The position numbers were made by a program, and so were the translations under genes. From assembly GCF_025145645.1 (NCBI RefSeq), contig NZ_CP102252.1:2170001-2234000 (forward strand): 64,000 nucleotides of DNA, read 5' to 3'. The stretch's first letter is position 1, and each line of letters opens with the position of its first letter. This stretch comes from Alistipes senegalensis JC50 (GTDB taxonomy: Bacteria; Bacteroidota; Bacteroidia; Bacteroidales; Rikenellaceae). The notes under the pieces were generated by a model, which was not told the origin of the DNA, made no database searches, and saw nothing but the letters and a program-made list of their open reading frames with translations. This document shows positions 18,145-26,949 of the stretch, in pieces.

Positions 18145-19074
18145 ATGAAAACACTGAAGTATCTGCTTTGTGGAATTACAATGTGCGCCCTGGCGTGCTC
18201 GTCGAGTAAGGATGACGGACCCGGACCCGACAAAGGCGAATCGAACACGCTGAAAATAATGTCGTTCAATGTCCGCTACAACAGCGCCAACGATGAGGGC
18301 GACACGAACTGGGAGGTACGCAAGGCGGCCGTCGTGAAGATGATCAACACGGTTCAGCCCGATGTGGTCGGCTTGCAGGAGCCGCGCACGGAACAGCGGA
18401 CCTATCTGAAAAACAACCTGCCGAACTACGGCTATCTGGAGGTTCCCGGAACAGGGGCCGGAACGGGCGGAAACACTTGCCTGATCTATCGTCAGGACCG
18501 CTTCACGAAGGTCAACGACGGCTATTTCTTCCTCAGCCCGACCCCCGACGAGCCCTCCCGCTGCTGGGACGTGGGCGATTCGCAGTGGCGGACTTCGGTT
18601 TGGGTTCACCTGAAAGAGAAGGAGACCGGCAAGGAGTTTTTCTTCCTCTCGACGCACATGCCCGTGCGCACCAATTCCAGCTATCCCAACGAGCCCTATA
18701 TCCAGGCGCGCATCAACAGCGCCAACCTCAATGTCGAGCGGATGAAGAAAATCGCGGGTGAGTCGGCGATGTGCTTCATCGTGGGCGACATGAACTGTTC
18801 GGAGAAGGCCGCCGACGGTTCGGCCAACGCCGACGGCGTGCGTGCGCTGAAACCCTACCGGGACTGGATGAAATCGGGCCGCGACATCGCTCCTACGGGG
18901 GATGCTTACAGTTTCAACAACTTCGGCAAGGGAACGGCCGCGCCGAGCCGCAATCTCGACCATATCTTCTACCGTAACGTGACGATGGCCATGTCGTTCC
19001 GCACGCTGACCGACAATTACGGGGTGAAGTATGTTTCCGACCACTATCCGATCCTGCTGACGGTGCTGTTCTGA
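18145..19074 (+). CDS. Endonuclease/exonuclease/phosphatase-family lipoprotein
   Basis: The 309-residue protein has a lipoprotein signal (CALAC, Cys18) and then the full EEP fold signature. This comprises IMSFNVRYNSANDEG with the metal-binding Asn, DVVGLQEP with the catalytic Glu, TWxH-like HMPVRTNS, GDMNCSE, and the C-terminal DHYPILLTV with the catalytic Asp-His. EEP members cut phosphodiesters; lipoproteins of this type in glycan loci often act on phosphate-linked or other surface substrates, but the substrate here is unknown. It starts 23 bases after the BACON/DUF5689 gene, so the two form one operon divergent from susCD. It ends at a strong hairpin. Confidence 0.9.
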   Translation: MKTLKYLLCGITMCALACSSSKDDGPGPDKGESNTLKIMSFNVRYNSANDEGDTNWEVRKAAVVKMINTVQPDVVGLQEPRTEQRTYLKNNLPNYGYLEVPGTGAGTGGNTCLIYRQDRFTKVNDGYFFLSPTPDEPSRCWDVGDSQWRTSVWVHLKEKETGKEFFFLSTHMPVRTNSSYPNEPYIQARINSANLNVERMKKIAGESAMCFIVGDMNCSEKAADGSANADGVRALKPYRDWMKSGRDIAPTGDAYSFNNFGKGTAAPSRNLDHIFYRNVTMAMSFRTLTDNYGVKYVSDHYPILLTVLF

Positions 19075-19098
19075 CCCGAAGCACGCTTTTCAGACGAA

Positions 19099-19130
19099 AA
19101 CCGCCCCGGCTCCTGAGAGCCGGGGCGGTT
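19099..19130. terminator. Terminator hairpin between the EEP lipoprotein and pflA
   Basis: AACCGCCCCGGCTC (19099-19112) pairs with GAGCCGGGGCGGTT (19117-19130). It lies between two convergent stops and serves both strands. The T-rich tails are short. Confidence 0.75.
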
Positions 19131-19149
19131 CCGTGTTTTCGGAACGCGG

Positions 19150-19875
19150 TCAGTTGACGATGACCGTCGGGAAGTATTCCCGCAGCAGGGCCGCCGCGCG
19201 GTCGAGCTCTTCGGGGGTGTTCTCCCGCACATGGCGGAGCTTGTATTCCAGCCCCATCGCCTCGTATTTGTGAACCCCGAGGGTGTGGTAGGGGAGCAGT
19301 TCGACCCGCTCCACGGATTTGTAACCTCCGAGACGCTCCCCCAGCGTGCGGATGTCGGCTTCGGCGTCGCTGTAACCCGGAACGAGCACATAGCGCAGCC
19401 AGAACGGTTTTCCGTGGGCTTCGAGCCATGCGGCCGTCCGCAATGTCTGCGTGTTCTCGCGTCCGGTGAGGGCGCGGTGGCGTTCGGGATCGGCCTGCTT
19501 CACGTCCAGCAGCACCAGATCGACCAGCCCCAGCAGCTCTTCGACGGCCGGGTTCCACACCCCGCCGTTCGAGTCGATGCAGACATGGATGCCGGCCTCT
19601 TTCAGCGCGCGGACCAGCGGAACGAGTTCCGCGGCCTGGAACGTGGGTTCGCCGCCCGAGAAGGTCACGCCGCCGCGTTTGCCGTAGAACGGTTTCTGAT
19701 CGACGGCTATGCGCAGAATCTCCGCAGGATCGGTCGGCTTGCCCTCCCCGGCCTCGATCGTGTCGGGGTTGGCGCAGTAGAGACAGCGGAAATTGCAGCC
19801 TTGCAGGAAAACGACGAGCCGGAGTCCCGGCCCGTCGAAAGTTCCCATCGATTCGTAAGAATGTACACGAAGCAT
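19150..19875 (-). CDS. pflA: Pyruvate formate-lyase activating enzyme
   Basis: The 241-residue radical-SAM protein has the CxxxCxxC cluster motif at Cys27, Cys31 and Cys34 (GCNFRCLYC), a GGEP motif (TFSGGEPTFQ) and VCIDSNGG. It installs the glycyl radical on pyruvate formate-lyase using SAM and a [4Fe-4S] cluster under anaerobic conditions. Its length fits the single-cluster PflA type, without an extra ferredoxin insert. It follows pflB by 92 bases on the same strand, with a 20-bp perfect inverted repeat in the gap, so both are probably on one transcript with the hairpin setting relative levels. Confidence 0.93.
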   Translation of the reverse strand: MLRVHSYESMGTFDGPGLRLVVFLQGCNFRCLYCANPDTIEAGEGKPTDPAEILRIAVDQKPFYGKRGGVTFSGGEPTFQAAELVPLVRALKEAGIHVCIDSNGGVWNPAVEELLGLVDLVLLDVKQADPERHRALTGRENTQTLRTAAWLEAHGKPFWLRYVLVPGYSDAEADIRTLGERLGGYKSVERVELLPYHTLGVHKYEAMGLEYKLRHVRENTPEELDRAAALLREYFPTVIVN

Positions 19876-19890
19876 AGAAAAAAGTGAAAT

Positions 19891-19962
19891 GTGAAAGGTT
19901 AAAAGTGAAAAGTCGCTGTATTTTAATAAAATACCTTTAACCTTTCACTTTTAACCTTTCAC
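19891..19962 (-). repeat. 20-bp perfect inverted repeat between pflB and pflA
   Basis: GTGAAAGGTTAAAAGTGAAA (19891-19910) is the exact reverse complement of 19943-19962. The 32-base loop is AT-rich. It fills most of the pflB-pflA gap and would form a long hairpin in their shared mRNA. The right arm also contains a near-tandem TTTAACCTTTCAC repeat. Confidence 0.85.
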
Positions 19963-19967
19963 CTTGA

Positions 19968-22196
19968 TTACATTCTTTCATGGAAGCTGCGGCTGATGAC
20001 CTCCAGCTGGTGTTCGCGGCTCAGCTTCGTGAAGTTCACGGCATAGCCCGAAACGCGGATCGTCAGCTGCGGATACTTCTCGGGGTGCTCCATGGCGTCT
20101 TCCAGCATCTCGCGGTTCAGCACGTTGACGTTCAGGTGGTGGGCACCCTTCGTGAAGTAGCCGTCGAGCATCGTCACGAGGTTGTCGATGCGCTCCTCGG
20201 CCGTCGGGCCCAGCGATTTGGGGACGATCGAGAAGGTGTTCGAAATACCGTCCTGCGAGTCGCGGTAGCGCATCTTGGCCACCGAGGCGAGCGATGCGAT
20301 GGCGCCGCTCTTGTCGCGGCCGTGCATCGGGTTGGCTCCCGGGGCGAAGGCCACGCCCTTGAGGCGTCCGTCGGGCGTCGCGCCGGTCTTCTTGCCGTAC
20401 ATCACGTTCGAGGTGATCGTGAGCAGCGACAGCGTCGGGCGGGCGTTCTTGTAGACGGGCAGTTTTTTGAGCTCCTCGCTGAAGTAGTAGACGAGGTCCA
20501 CGCCCAGGTGATCGACGCGGTCGTCGTTGTTGCCGTAGCAGGGGAATTCGCCTTCGATGTCGAAGCCTTCGGTGAGCCCCTCGGCGTTGCGGCGGGCCGT
20601 CACACGGGCGTATTTGATGGCCGAGAGCGAGTCGAGGGCGATCGAAAGGCCCGCCACGCCGTAGGCGAGGTTGATGCGGGGATCGGTATCGACGAACGCC
20701 ATCTGGGCTTTCTCGTAGTAGTATTTGTCGTGCATGTAGTGGATGATGTTCATCGCCTCGTTGTAGACGCGGGCGATCTCCTTGAGCACCATCTTGTAGT
20801 TGCGCATCACCTCCTCGAAGCGCAGCGGACCCTCCGACAGGGCCGGGATGCCCTTGACCATCAGCGTGCCGGTGTTCTCGCAGCGGCCGCCGTTGATGGC
20901 CAGCAGCAGGGCTTTGGCCAGGTTGGTGCGGGCGCCGAAGAACTGGATCTGGCGGCCGATGTCCTGGAACGAGACGCAGCAGGCGATGCCGTAGTCGTCC
21001 GAGTGGCGGACCTCACGCATCAGGTCGTCGTTCTCGTACTGGATCGAGCTGGTGTCGGCCGAGACCTTGGCGCAGAAATCCTTGAATCCCTGGGGCAGTT
21101 CGGGGCTCCAGAGGATCGTGAGGTTGGGCTCGGGCGAAGGGCCGAGGTTGTAGAGCGTCTGCAAGAAGCGGAACGAGGTCTTCGTGACCTTCGTGCGGCC
21201 GTCGTTGAAGCGTCCGCCGATGGCCTCGGTCACCCACGTCGGGTCGCCGGCGAAGATGTCGTTGTAGGACTGCATGCGCAGGTGGCGCACCATGCGCAGC
21301 TTGATGACGAACTGGTCGATCAGCTCTTGGGCGAACGACTCGTCGATCGTGCCGTGCGCCAGATCGTATTCGATGAAGATGTCGAGGAACGACGAGACGT
21401 TGCCCAGCGACATGGCGGCTCCGTCCTGCTCCTTGACGGCGGCCAGATAGGCCATGTAGACCCACTGCACGGCCTCCTGCGCCGAGTGCGCCGGACGGCT
21501 GAGGTCCAGTCCGTAGTATTCGCCCATCGTGCGGATGTCCTTCAGGGCATTGATCTGCTCGGCGACCTCTTCGCGCAGGCGGATGCGGGCGTCGGTCATC
21601 GGGCCGGTGAGGTTGCGCAGGTCCTGCTGCTTGGCCTCGATCAGACGGTCGGTGCCGTAGAGGGCCAGACGGCGGTAGTCGCCGATGATGCGGCCGCGGG
21701 CGTAGTTGTCGGGCAGTCCCGTCAGGAAGCCCAGCGAGCGGAACGAGCGGATCTCTTCGGTGTAGACATCGAATACGCCGTCGTTGTGGGTCTTGCGGTA
21801 GTGGGTGAAGATGTCCCGGACTTTCTCATCGACCTCCACGCCGTTCTCCTTGCAGGCGCGCGACACGACGTTGATGCCGCCGAAGGGCTTGATGGCGCGT
21901 TTGAGAAGTTCGTCGGTTTGCAGGCCCACGATCAGCTCGTTTTCGCGGTCGATGTAGCCGGCCTTGTGCGAAGTGATGGTCGAGACGGTCTTGTTGTCCA
22001 GCGAACGGACACCGTTATGCTGACGTTCCTCTTCGAGAGCTTTGAGACAGAGATTCCAGATGTGTTTCGTGCGCTCGGTCGGTCCCTGGAGGAACGAGGC
22101 GTCGCCCAGGTAGGGCGTGATGTTCGTCTGCACGAAGCTCGTCACGTTGATTTCCTTGCTCCAAAGCCCGTCGATAAAGGTTTTGTTCAGTTCCAT
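19968..22196 (-). CDS. pflB: Formate C-acetyltransferase (pyruvate formate-lyase)
   Basis: The 742-residue glycyl-radical enzyme splits pyruvate with CoA to acetyl-CoA and formate in mixed-acid fermentation. The adjacent active-site cysteines lie at 406-407 (GIACCVSF). The radical glycine is at about 717 in IRVSGYAVNF near the C-terminus. Length and motif spacing match the family. I chose the ATG at 22196 (MELNKTFIDGLW), because the longer frame to 22247 would overlap the likely promoter: a -7 box TATCTTTG lies at 22252-22245 on this strand. pflA follows downstream. Confidence 0.96.
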   Translation of the reverse strand: MELNKTFIDGLWSKEINVTSFVQTNITPYLGDASFLQGPTERTKHIWNLCLKALEEERQHNGVRSLDNKTVSTITSHKAGYIDRENELIVGLQTDELLKRAIKPFGGINVVSRACKENGVEVDEKVRDIFTHYRKTHNDGVFDVYTEEIRSFRSLGFLTGLPDNYARGRIIGDYRRLALYGTDRLIEAKQQDLRNLTGPMTDARIRLREEVAEQINALKDIRTMGEYYGLDLSRPAHSAQEAVQWVYMAYLAAVKEQDGAAMSLGNVSSFLDIFIEYDLAHGTIDESFAQELIDQFVIKLRMVRHLRMQSYNDIFAGDPTWVTEAIGGRFNDGRTKVTKTSFRFLQTLYNLGPSPEPNLTILWSPELPQGFKDFCAKVSADTSSIQYENDDLMREVRHSDDYGIACCVSFQDIGRQIQFFGARTNLAKALLLAINGGRCENTGTLMVKGIPALSEGPLRFEEVMRNYKMVLKEIARVYNEAMNIIHYMHDKYYYEKAQMAFVDTDPRINLAYGVAGLSIALDSLSAIKYARVTARRNAEGLTEGFDIEGEFPCYGNNDDRVDHLGVDLVYYFSEELKKLPVYKNARPTLSLLTITSNVMYGKKTGATPDGRLKGVAFAPGANPMHGRDKSGAIASLASVAKMRYRDSQDGISNTFSIVPKSLGPTAEERIDNLVTMLDGYFTKGAHHLNVNVLNREMLEDAMEHPEKYPQLTIRVSGYAVNFTKLSREHQLEVISRSFHERM

Positions 22197-22512
22197 AGTT
22201 GCGTTATTGTTCGATTTGAGATTGAAATTGTCGCTTTTCGGTTGCAAAGATATGTTATTTTTTTCACAAGAACGAAAGAGCGCTTACATTTTCTTAAAAT
22301 TTTTGAAAAAATACCTACGATCAGGTATCCCGTGCGTCCGGATTCGGATGCGATCGTTATTTCGGACGTTCCGGCTCCGCTTTTGTCCCGGCTAAGAGCC
22401 GGGTTTTAGGGGGCGATGGCAGGTCGGAGAGCTTCGGAAGCGGATATTGCGCTTTTACGGCTTTCTTGTTCGGCAAAATTGCGTATCTTTACCGCATAAA
22501 ATCCCGACGACG
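22197..22512. other. Divergent intergenic region pflB / DUF2721
   Basis: This 316-base stretch holds no credible gene. On the minus strand it carries a -7 box TATCTTTG (22252-22245) for pflB. It also contains one stop-codon-type hairpin repeat (22387-22415). A weak plus-strand TATCTTTA (22484-22491) lies before the DUF2721 gene. Confidence 0.6.
22387..22423 (+). repeat. Hairpin-plus-TTTAGGGGGCG repeat, copy 1
   Basis: CCCGGCT-AAG-AGCCGGG (22387-22403) is followed by TTTTAGGGGGCG (22404-22415). It has the 7-bp stem and 3-nt loop shared by the family described in the findings. This copy is intergenic, not at a stop codon. Confidence 0.75.
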
Positions 22513-22908
22513 ATGGAAGAATTGACTTTGACGACCCCCGCCCTGCTGTTTTCGGCCGTATCGCTGATCCTGCTGGCCTACACCAACCGCTTTCTCTCCT
22601 ATGCGCAGCTGGTGCGCACGCTCAAAGAGCAGCATTTGCAGCACCCTTCGAAAGTCACGCGTGCGCAGATCGACAACCTCCGCCGGCGGCTCCACCTCAC
22701 GCGCTCGATGCAGGCGCTGGGCGTTTCGAGCCTGTTCCTCTGCGTGGTGACGATGTTTCTGATCTATGTGGGGATGTTGCTTCTTTCGGCCTATGTCTTC
22801 GGGGCGGCGCTGCTGTTGCTGATCGCTTCGCTGGGCGTGTCGCTCTGGGAGATTCAGATCTCCGTCCGGGCACTCGATATTCACCTGAAAGATATGGAGT
22901 CCGTTTAA
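22513..22908 (+). CDS. DUF2721-like small membrane protein
   Basis: The 131-residue protein has three hydrophobic segments: about 6-24 (ALLFSAVSLILLAYTNRF), about 70-92 (LFLCVVTMFLIYVGMLLLSA) and about 93-112. Between the first two lies a basic cytoplasmic-like loop (QLVRTLKEQHLQHPSKV). This fits DUF2721, a family of unknown function in Bacteroidetes and other bacteria. The ATG at 22513 starts the conserved part. The longer frame from 22447 would cover the likely promoter and adds a Cys-rich tail not expected in the family. Its stop codon lies inside a small hairpin repeat. Confidence 0.7.
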   Translation: MEELTLTTPALLFSAVSLILLAYTNRFLSYAQLVRTLKEQHLQHPSKVTRAQIDNLRRRLHLTRSMQALGVSSLFLCVVTMFLIYVGMLLLSAYVFGAALLLLIASLGVSLWEIQISVRALDIHLKDMESV

Positions 22909-22980
22909 GAAGCGGGATTCAGGATAATTGTCCGGCCGTGTTTAAGTCTCCCTTTTCAAAGGGAGATTTAGAGGGATTGT
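22901..22980 (+). repeat. Two tandem hairpin repeats at the DUF2721 stop codon
   Basis: The first is CCGTTT-AAG-AAGCGG then GATTCAGG (22901-22923), and its loop side contains the TAA stop of the DUF2721 gene (22906-22908). The second is TCTCCCTTT-TC-AAAGGGAGA (22947-22966) followed by TTTAGAGGGATTG. Both match the family of 3' hairpins with a [AG]TTTAGGGG-like tail. Confidence 0.7.
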
Positions 22981-22993
22981 CGATATTTTGCCA

Positions 22994-23041
22994 GCGGCAT
23001 CTTCGTTTATCGGGAATACCCCCGATAAACGAAGATGCCGC
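22994..23041. repeat. 21-bp perfect intergenic hairpin
   Basis: The arms 22994-23014 and 23021-23041 are exact reverse complements (GCGGCATCTTCGTTTATCGG plus one G on the left), with a 6-base loop AATACC. There is no T-run on either side, so it is not a standard terminator. Confidence 0.9.
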
Positions 23042-23132
23042 GACATCGCGTCACTGCATCTCCCACTAACCTACTTATGTAACCTAAAACCAACTTGTGA
23101 ATCCGGTTCTCCGGTTTTCACATTGCAAAGAT

Positions 23133-23167
23133 ACGGGGCCGTCGTTTCAGCGGAATGACGGCCCCGT
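23133..23167 (-). terminator. Hairpin after the phosphate transporter gene
   Basis: ACGGGGCCGTC (23133-23143) pairs with GACGGCCCCGT (23157-23167), 11 bases beyond the stop of the minus-strand transporter gene. The following minus-strand sequence is TATCTTTG, not a clean U-run, so termination efficiency is uncertain. Confidence 0.6.
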
Positions 23168-23177
23168 TACATTCGTG

Positions 23178-25403
23178 TTACTTCTGCTGTTCCAGGAAAT
23201 AATGCTGGGATTTGAGCAGATTCCGCGACTGGAGTATCATCGTCTTGGTCTCGTTGAGGATCGTCAGGTAGAGCACGCTGGCGCGGGTGCTGCCCGAAGG
23301 GTTGCTGTGGATGCGCCGCAGCTGGCTCTTGATCGCCTCGACGATCGTGTCGAAGAGCTGGTCGCGCATTTCGAGCACCTTGTCGAGGTCCGAGAACTCC
23401 TTCGTCGAGAGCATGTCATTGATCTTGTCGAAGATGGCCTCCACCTGGTCGTTCACGCGCATCAGATCGACGATCTGCTCCTTCGACAGCCCCTCGTGGT
23501 TGTTGTCGATGTGTTCGAACGCGGGCCGCGTGATGTGGATCAGCGCCTTGGTCACCTCCGAGAGATAGTCCGTGACCTGCACGTAGAAGTGCCCCGTGTC
23601 GATGTCGCAGCGTTGCAGGCGGCGCAGCGTGGGCATGATGTCGTATTTGCGGGCGCGGGCCTCTTCGAAGAGTTTGTTCGAGTCGCGGACCATCTCTTTC
23701 AGCACCTTGCGGTTCTCCTTGAAGACGGCGACCAGCGTGCGGTTGTAGATGCGCGTGACCTCCTGCATCGTCGTGCAGACCTCGCCGATGCAGGCGCACA
23801 GCACCTCGTCGGGCGTCTCGGCCGTGTCGAGCGGCAGCAGTTCTTTTTCGGCCTCCTCTTTCAGCGCGGGGCTCTTGCGGTGGCTGCGGACGAGCAGCCA
23901 GAAGCAGAGCAGCGTGAGCGCCGCCACGGCGATCCAGCCGCCCCACAGCAGCAGGGCCGTCACGGCCAGCGCGATGAGGAATCCCCCGAGCGCCGTGATG
24001 AACCACCCCGAGATCACGGCCATCACGCCCGTGATGCGGTAGACGGCGCTTTCGCGTCCCCACGAACGGTCGGCGAGCGACGATCCCATCGCCACCATGA
24101 AGACCACGTAGGTCGTCGATAAGGGCAGTTTGTAGGAGGTGGCGATGGCGATCAGGATCGACGCGGCGGTGAGGTTCACCACGGCGCGGATCATGTCGTA
24201 GGGGGCCGACGAACGCTCCTCGGCGGGCAGCGGCTCGAAACGGCGGTCGATGGCTTTCTGCATCCGCGCCGGGATCAGGCCGGTCCACATCGTGTTCAGG
24301 ACCAGCGTGGCGCGCACGAGGCTGCGGGAGATGAGGGTCGAGCCGAAGCGTTCGTCGCCCTCGTGCTGCGAGGCGAGCGAGAGTTCGGTTTCGGTGACGT
24401 GCTGCGACTTCTTCGAGAAGAAGAGCGTCAGCACCATGATGATTCCCGAGGCGCCCAGCAGCAGGAAGTTCGCACGGGCGGGACCTTCGAGCGCCCCCAT
24501 CATCATCGTCTCGCTGCCCGCCTCTCCGGCGATCCGCCAGGCGTCGTAGCCGGCCAGCGGCACGCCGATGAAGTTCACCAGGTCGTTGCCCGCGAAGGCC
24601 AGCGCCAGCGAGAAGGTGCCCGAGAGGATGGTGATGCGCATGATGTTGAGGCGCATGCGCTGGAAGATATAGAGGACGAGCGCCGCCGCGGCCCAGAAGG
24701 CCAGCAGCGTCAGCACGACGTGTTCGCCGACGTAGTCCGAGACGGCGGAGGGGATCAGCCCCGAGCTTTTCAGCCCTTTGAACAGCGCGAAATAGAGGAT
24801 GCCGGCGAGCGAGATACCGCACCACACGGCGCCCCAGCGCCTGAACGCGGGGGCGTAGCGGAACGAGAAGATCAGCCGCGAGATGTACATGAAGAGGGTC
24901 CCTGCGGCGAAGGCCAGGGCCACCGACAGGAGGATCGCCGCGATGATGACCATCGCCTTGCCCGTGTTGATGAACTGCGAGAGGTCGTGCAGCGAGGTTC
25001 CGGGGTCGCCGGCGATGCGGAACAGCGCGGCGGCCACGGCGGCGCCCAGCAGTCCGAAGACCATCGACACGGTGGTCGAGGTGGGCAGTCCCAGCGTGTT
25101 GTAGAGGTCCAGCAGCAGCACGTTGCCCAGCATCATGCCCAGGAAGAGCATCATAATCTCCCGGAAGGAGAATTGCCCGGGGTAGAAGACGCCGCTGCGG
25201 GCGACTTCCATCATGCCGCTCGATGTGAGCGTGCCGACGAGGATGCCGGCGGCCGCGACCCAGAGGATCACGCGGCGCGGGGCGACTTTCGACCCCAGGG
25301 CCGAATTGAGAAAATTGACGGCGTCGTTGGCGACGCCCACGACGATGCCCATCACGGCCAGCAGGGCCAGGACGACGACGATTGCGGTGAAAAGAGGGGA
25401 CAT
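23178..25403 (-). CDS. PiT-family inorganic phosphate transporter with C-terminal DUF47-like domain
   Basis: The 741-residue membrane protein carries the two inverted PiT signatures, GVANDAVNFLNSALGSKVA near residue 23 and GNDLVNFIGVPLAGYDAW near 270, spread over about ten to twelve membrane segments (1-510). A soluble helical tail (about 540-741) with DNNHEGLSKEQIVDLMRVNDQVEAIFDKIND resembles DUF47/PhoU-like regulators. It should import phosphate with H+ or Na+. A two-component system follows upstream at 25501-27607 on the same strand, with a 97-base gap, so it may be phosphate-responsive; that link is inferred. Confidence 0.9.
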   Translation of the reverse strand: MSPLFTAIVVVLALLAVMGIVVGVANDAVNFLNSALGSKVAPRRVILWVAAAGILVGTLTSSGMMEVARSGVFYPGQFSFREIMMLFLGMMLGNVLLLDLYNTLGLPTSTTVSMVFGLLGAAVAAALFRIAGDPGTSLHDLSQFINTGKAMVIIAAILLSVALAFAAGTLFMYISRLIFSFRYAPAFRRWGAVWCGISLAGILYFALFKGLKSSGLIPSAVSDYVGEHVVLTLLAFWAAAALVLYIFQRMRLNIMRITILSGTFSLALAFAGNDLVNFIGVPLAGYDAWRIAGEAGSETMMMGALEGPARANFLLLGASGIIMVLTLFFSKKSQHVTETELSLASQHEGDERFGSTLISRSLVRATLVLNTMWTGLIPARMQKAIDRRFEPLPAEERSSAPYDMIRAVVNLTAASILIAIATSYKLPLSTTYVVFMVAMGSSLADRSWGRESAVYRITGVMAVISGWFITALGGFLIALAVTALLLWGGWIAVAALTLLCFWLLVRSHRKSPALKEEAEKELLPLDTAETPDEVLCACIGEVCTTMQEVTRIYNRTLVAVFKENRKVLKEMVRDSNKLFEEARARKYDIMPTLRRLQRCDIDTGHFYVQVTDYLSEVTKALIHITRPAFEHIDNNHEGLSKEQIVDLMRVNDQVEAIFDKINDMLSTKEFSDLDKVLEMRDQLFDTIVEAIKSQLRRIHSNPSGSTRASVLYLTILNETKTMILQSRNLLKSQHYFLEQQK

Positions 25404-25500
25404 GTGATTTATCCGATTTGGTTCCTTGTCGTCGCAAAGGTCCGAAACGGATATTACAAAGGTGTTACGGGGGTGTTGCAGGTTTGTGAAATGAAACGGG

Positions 25501-26949
25501 TCAGCCCTGTTTTTTCAGCGTGAAGACGAATTCCAGTCCGCCGCGGTCGCGGTTGCGGGCCGTGATGGTGCCGCCGTGGATCGCAACGGCGTTCTTGACG
25601 ATCGCCAGCCCCAGCCCCGTGCCGCCGAGTTTGCGCGAACGCCCCTTGTCGATGCGGTAGAAGCGTTCGAAGATGTGCGGCAGATGCTCTTCGCCGATGC
25701 CGATGCCGTTGTCCGCGAAGAGGATCGTGCACTCCTCGGGGGTGTCGTCCACGAGGCGGATGAAGATGTCGCGGCCTCCGGAGTAGGCGGCGGCGTTGTC
25801 CGCGAGGTTGCGGAACACCGACGCCAGCAGCGAGGGGCTGCCCACGACCTCGACCCGCCGGGGGAAATCGACGTTCACCCGCAGCCGTTGTTCGGCGGGC
25901 TTCAGCTCCATGTCGGCGGCCGTTTCGGCGATCAGGTCGTTGAGTACCACGGGCTCCTTGCGGATCAGCTGGCTCGCTTCGTCCATGCGCGTTATGGTCG
26001 AGATGTCGGCCAGCAGGCTGCGCAGGCGTCCGGTCTGCGCGGCGCTCTTTTCCAGAAAGTCCGTGCGCTTGCCGGCGTCGAGGTCCGGGTTAGCCAGCAG
26101 GGTTTCCAGATACCCCTGGATCGCCGCCACGGGGGTTTTCAGTTCGTGGTTGATGTTGTTCGTCAGCTGTTTCTTGATGCGGATCTTCTCCTGCTCCTCG
26201 TGCAGCGCGAGGGCGTGCTCGCGGTCGCGGTCGGCGGTGGTCTTCTGCAACCGTGCGTAGAGGCGGATGATGTGCTGCGAAATGTCGCCCAGCTCGTCGT
26301 GGGGGAAATCCGTGCGTTCGTCGATCCGCTCGCCCCGCTCGGCGCGTTCGGCGAACTCGTTGAGCCGCGTGATGTTCTGCCCCAGGCGGCGCGTGGCGAA
26401 GTACCCCGCGACGCTCATCAGCAGCGTGACACCCAGCATGAACCAGAGAAATTCGCGGTCGGCGGCCAGCACCTCGCTCAGCGGCACGGAGTAGGGCACG
26501 GCCGTGCGGACGATGCAGCTGTCGCCGAGCATCGCCGAGTAGAAATAATTGCGGTGGGTGCTCTCGGAGTGGCGGCGGATGGTGTAACCCGTTCCGCGGG
26601 CCGCGGCTTCGGCCACTTCGGGCCGGTCGAGGTGGTTGGCGGCGGGGAGCGTGTCGAGCGAGTTGTCGAACAGGACGCGGCCGTCGAGGCCGACGATCGT
26701 CACGCGCAGGTCGCCGAAGGCGTTTCCCTGGCGGGCGACGAAGGTTTCGGGAGATGTTCCCCCGTCCACGGCGTCGAGCATCCGCAGGTTGAGGAGTTGC
26801 AGCCGCGCGTTGAGCTGCTCGGCCTTGAAATGCTTCTCGCGGCCGTACTGGAAGAGGACGAAGCACGCCACCAGCGTCCACGAAAAGAGCAGCAGCAGCA
26901 GAAACAGCCTCCGGTGGTAGGAGAGCCTACTCTTCAAATCCGTAACCAT
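25501..26949 (-). CDS. Sensor histidine kinase (PhoR-like layout)
   Basis: The 482-residue kinase has an N-terminal membrane segment (about 14-32, LFLLLLLFSWTLVACFVLF) and a periplasmic sensor of about 130 residues. A second segment (about 163-180) precedes a HAMP-like linker. The HisKA domain has His268 (NINHELKTPVAA), and the ATPase domain has NLADNAAAYSGG, DNGIGIGEEHLPHIFERFY and GGTGLGLAIVKNAV. It should autophosphorylate His268 and pass phosphate to the response regulator, whose gene overlaps it by 23 bases. The overlap and order (regulator first, kinase second) mark a single operon. The signal is unknown; the next gene downstream is a phosphate transporter. Confidence 0.92.
   Translation of the reverse strand: MVTDLKSRLSYHRRLFLLLLLFSWTLVACFVLFQYGREKHFKAEQLNARLQLLNLRMLDAVDGGTSPETFVARQGNAFGDLRVTIVGLDGRVLFDNSLDTLPAANHLDRPEVAEAAARGTGYTIRRHSESTHRNYFYSAMLGDSCIVRTAVPYSVPLSEVLAADREFLWFMLGVTLLMSVAGYFATRRLGQNITRLNEFAERAERGERIDERTDFPHDELGDISQHIIRLYARLQKTTADRDREHALALHEEQEKIRIKKQLTNNINHELKTPVAAIQGYLETLLANPDLDAGKRTDFLEKSAAQTGRLRSLLADISTITRMDEASQLIRKEPVVLNDLIAETAADMELKPAEQRLRVNVDFPRRVEVVGSPSLLASVFRNLADNAAAYSGGRDIFIRLVDDTPEECTILFADNGIGIGEEHLPHIFERFYRIDKGRSRKLGGTGLGLAIVKNAVAIHGGTITARNRDRGGLEFVFTLKKQG

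Noticed and set aside
23125..23132. TATCTTTG on the minus strand as a promoter
   Set aside because: It matches the -7 box but has no TTTG 19-21 bases upstream and lies beside a terminator hairpin. It was kept only as a hint in the hairpin finding.
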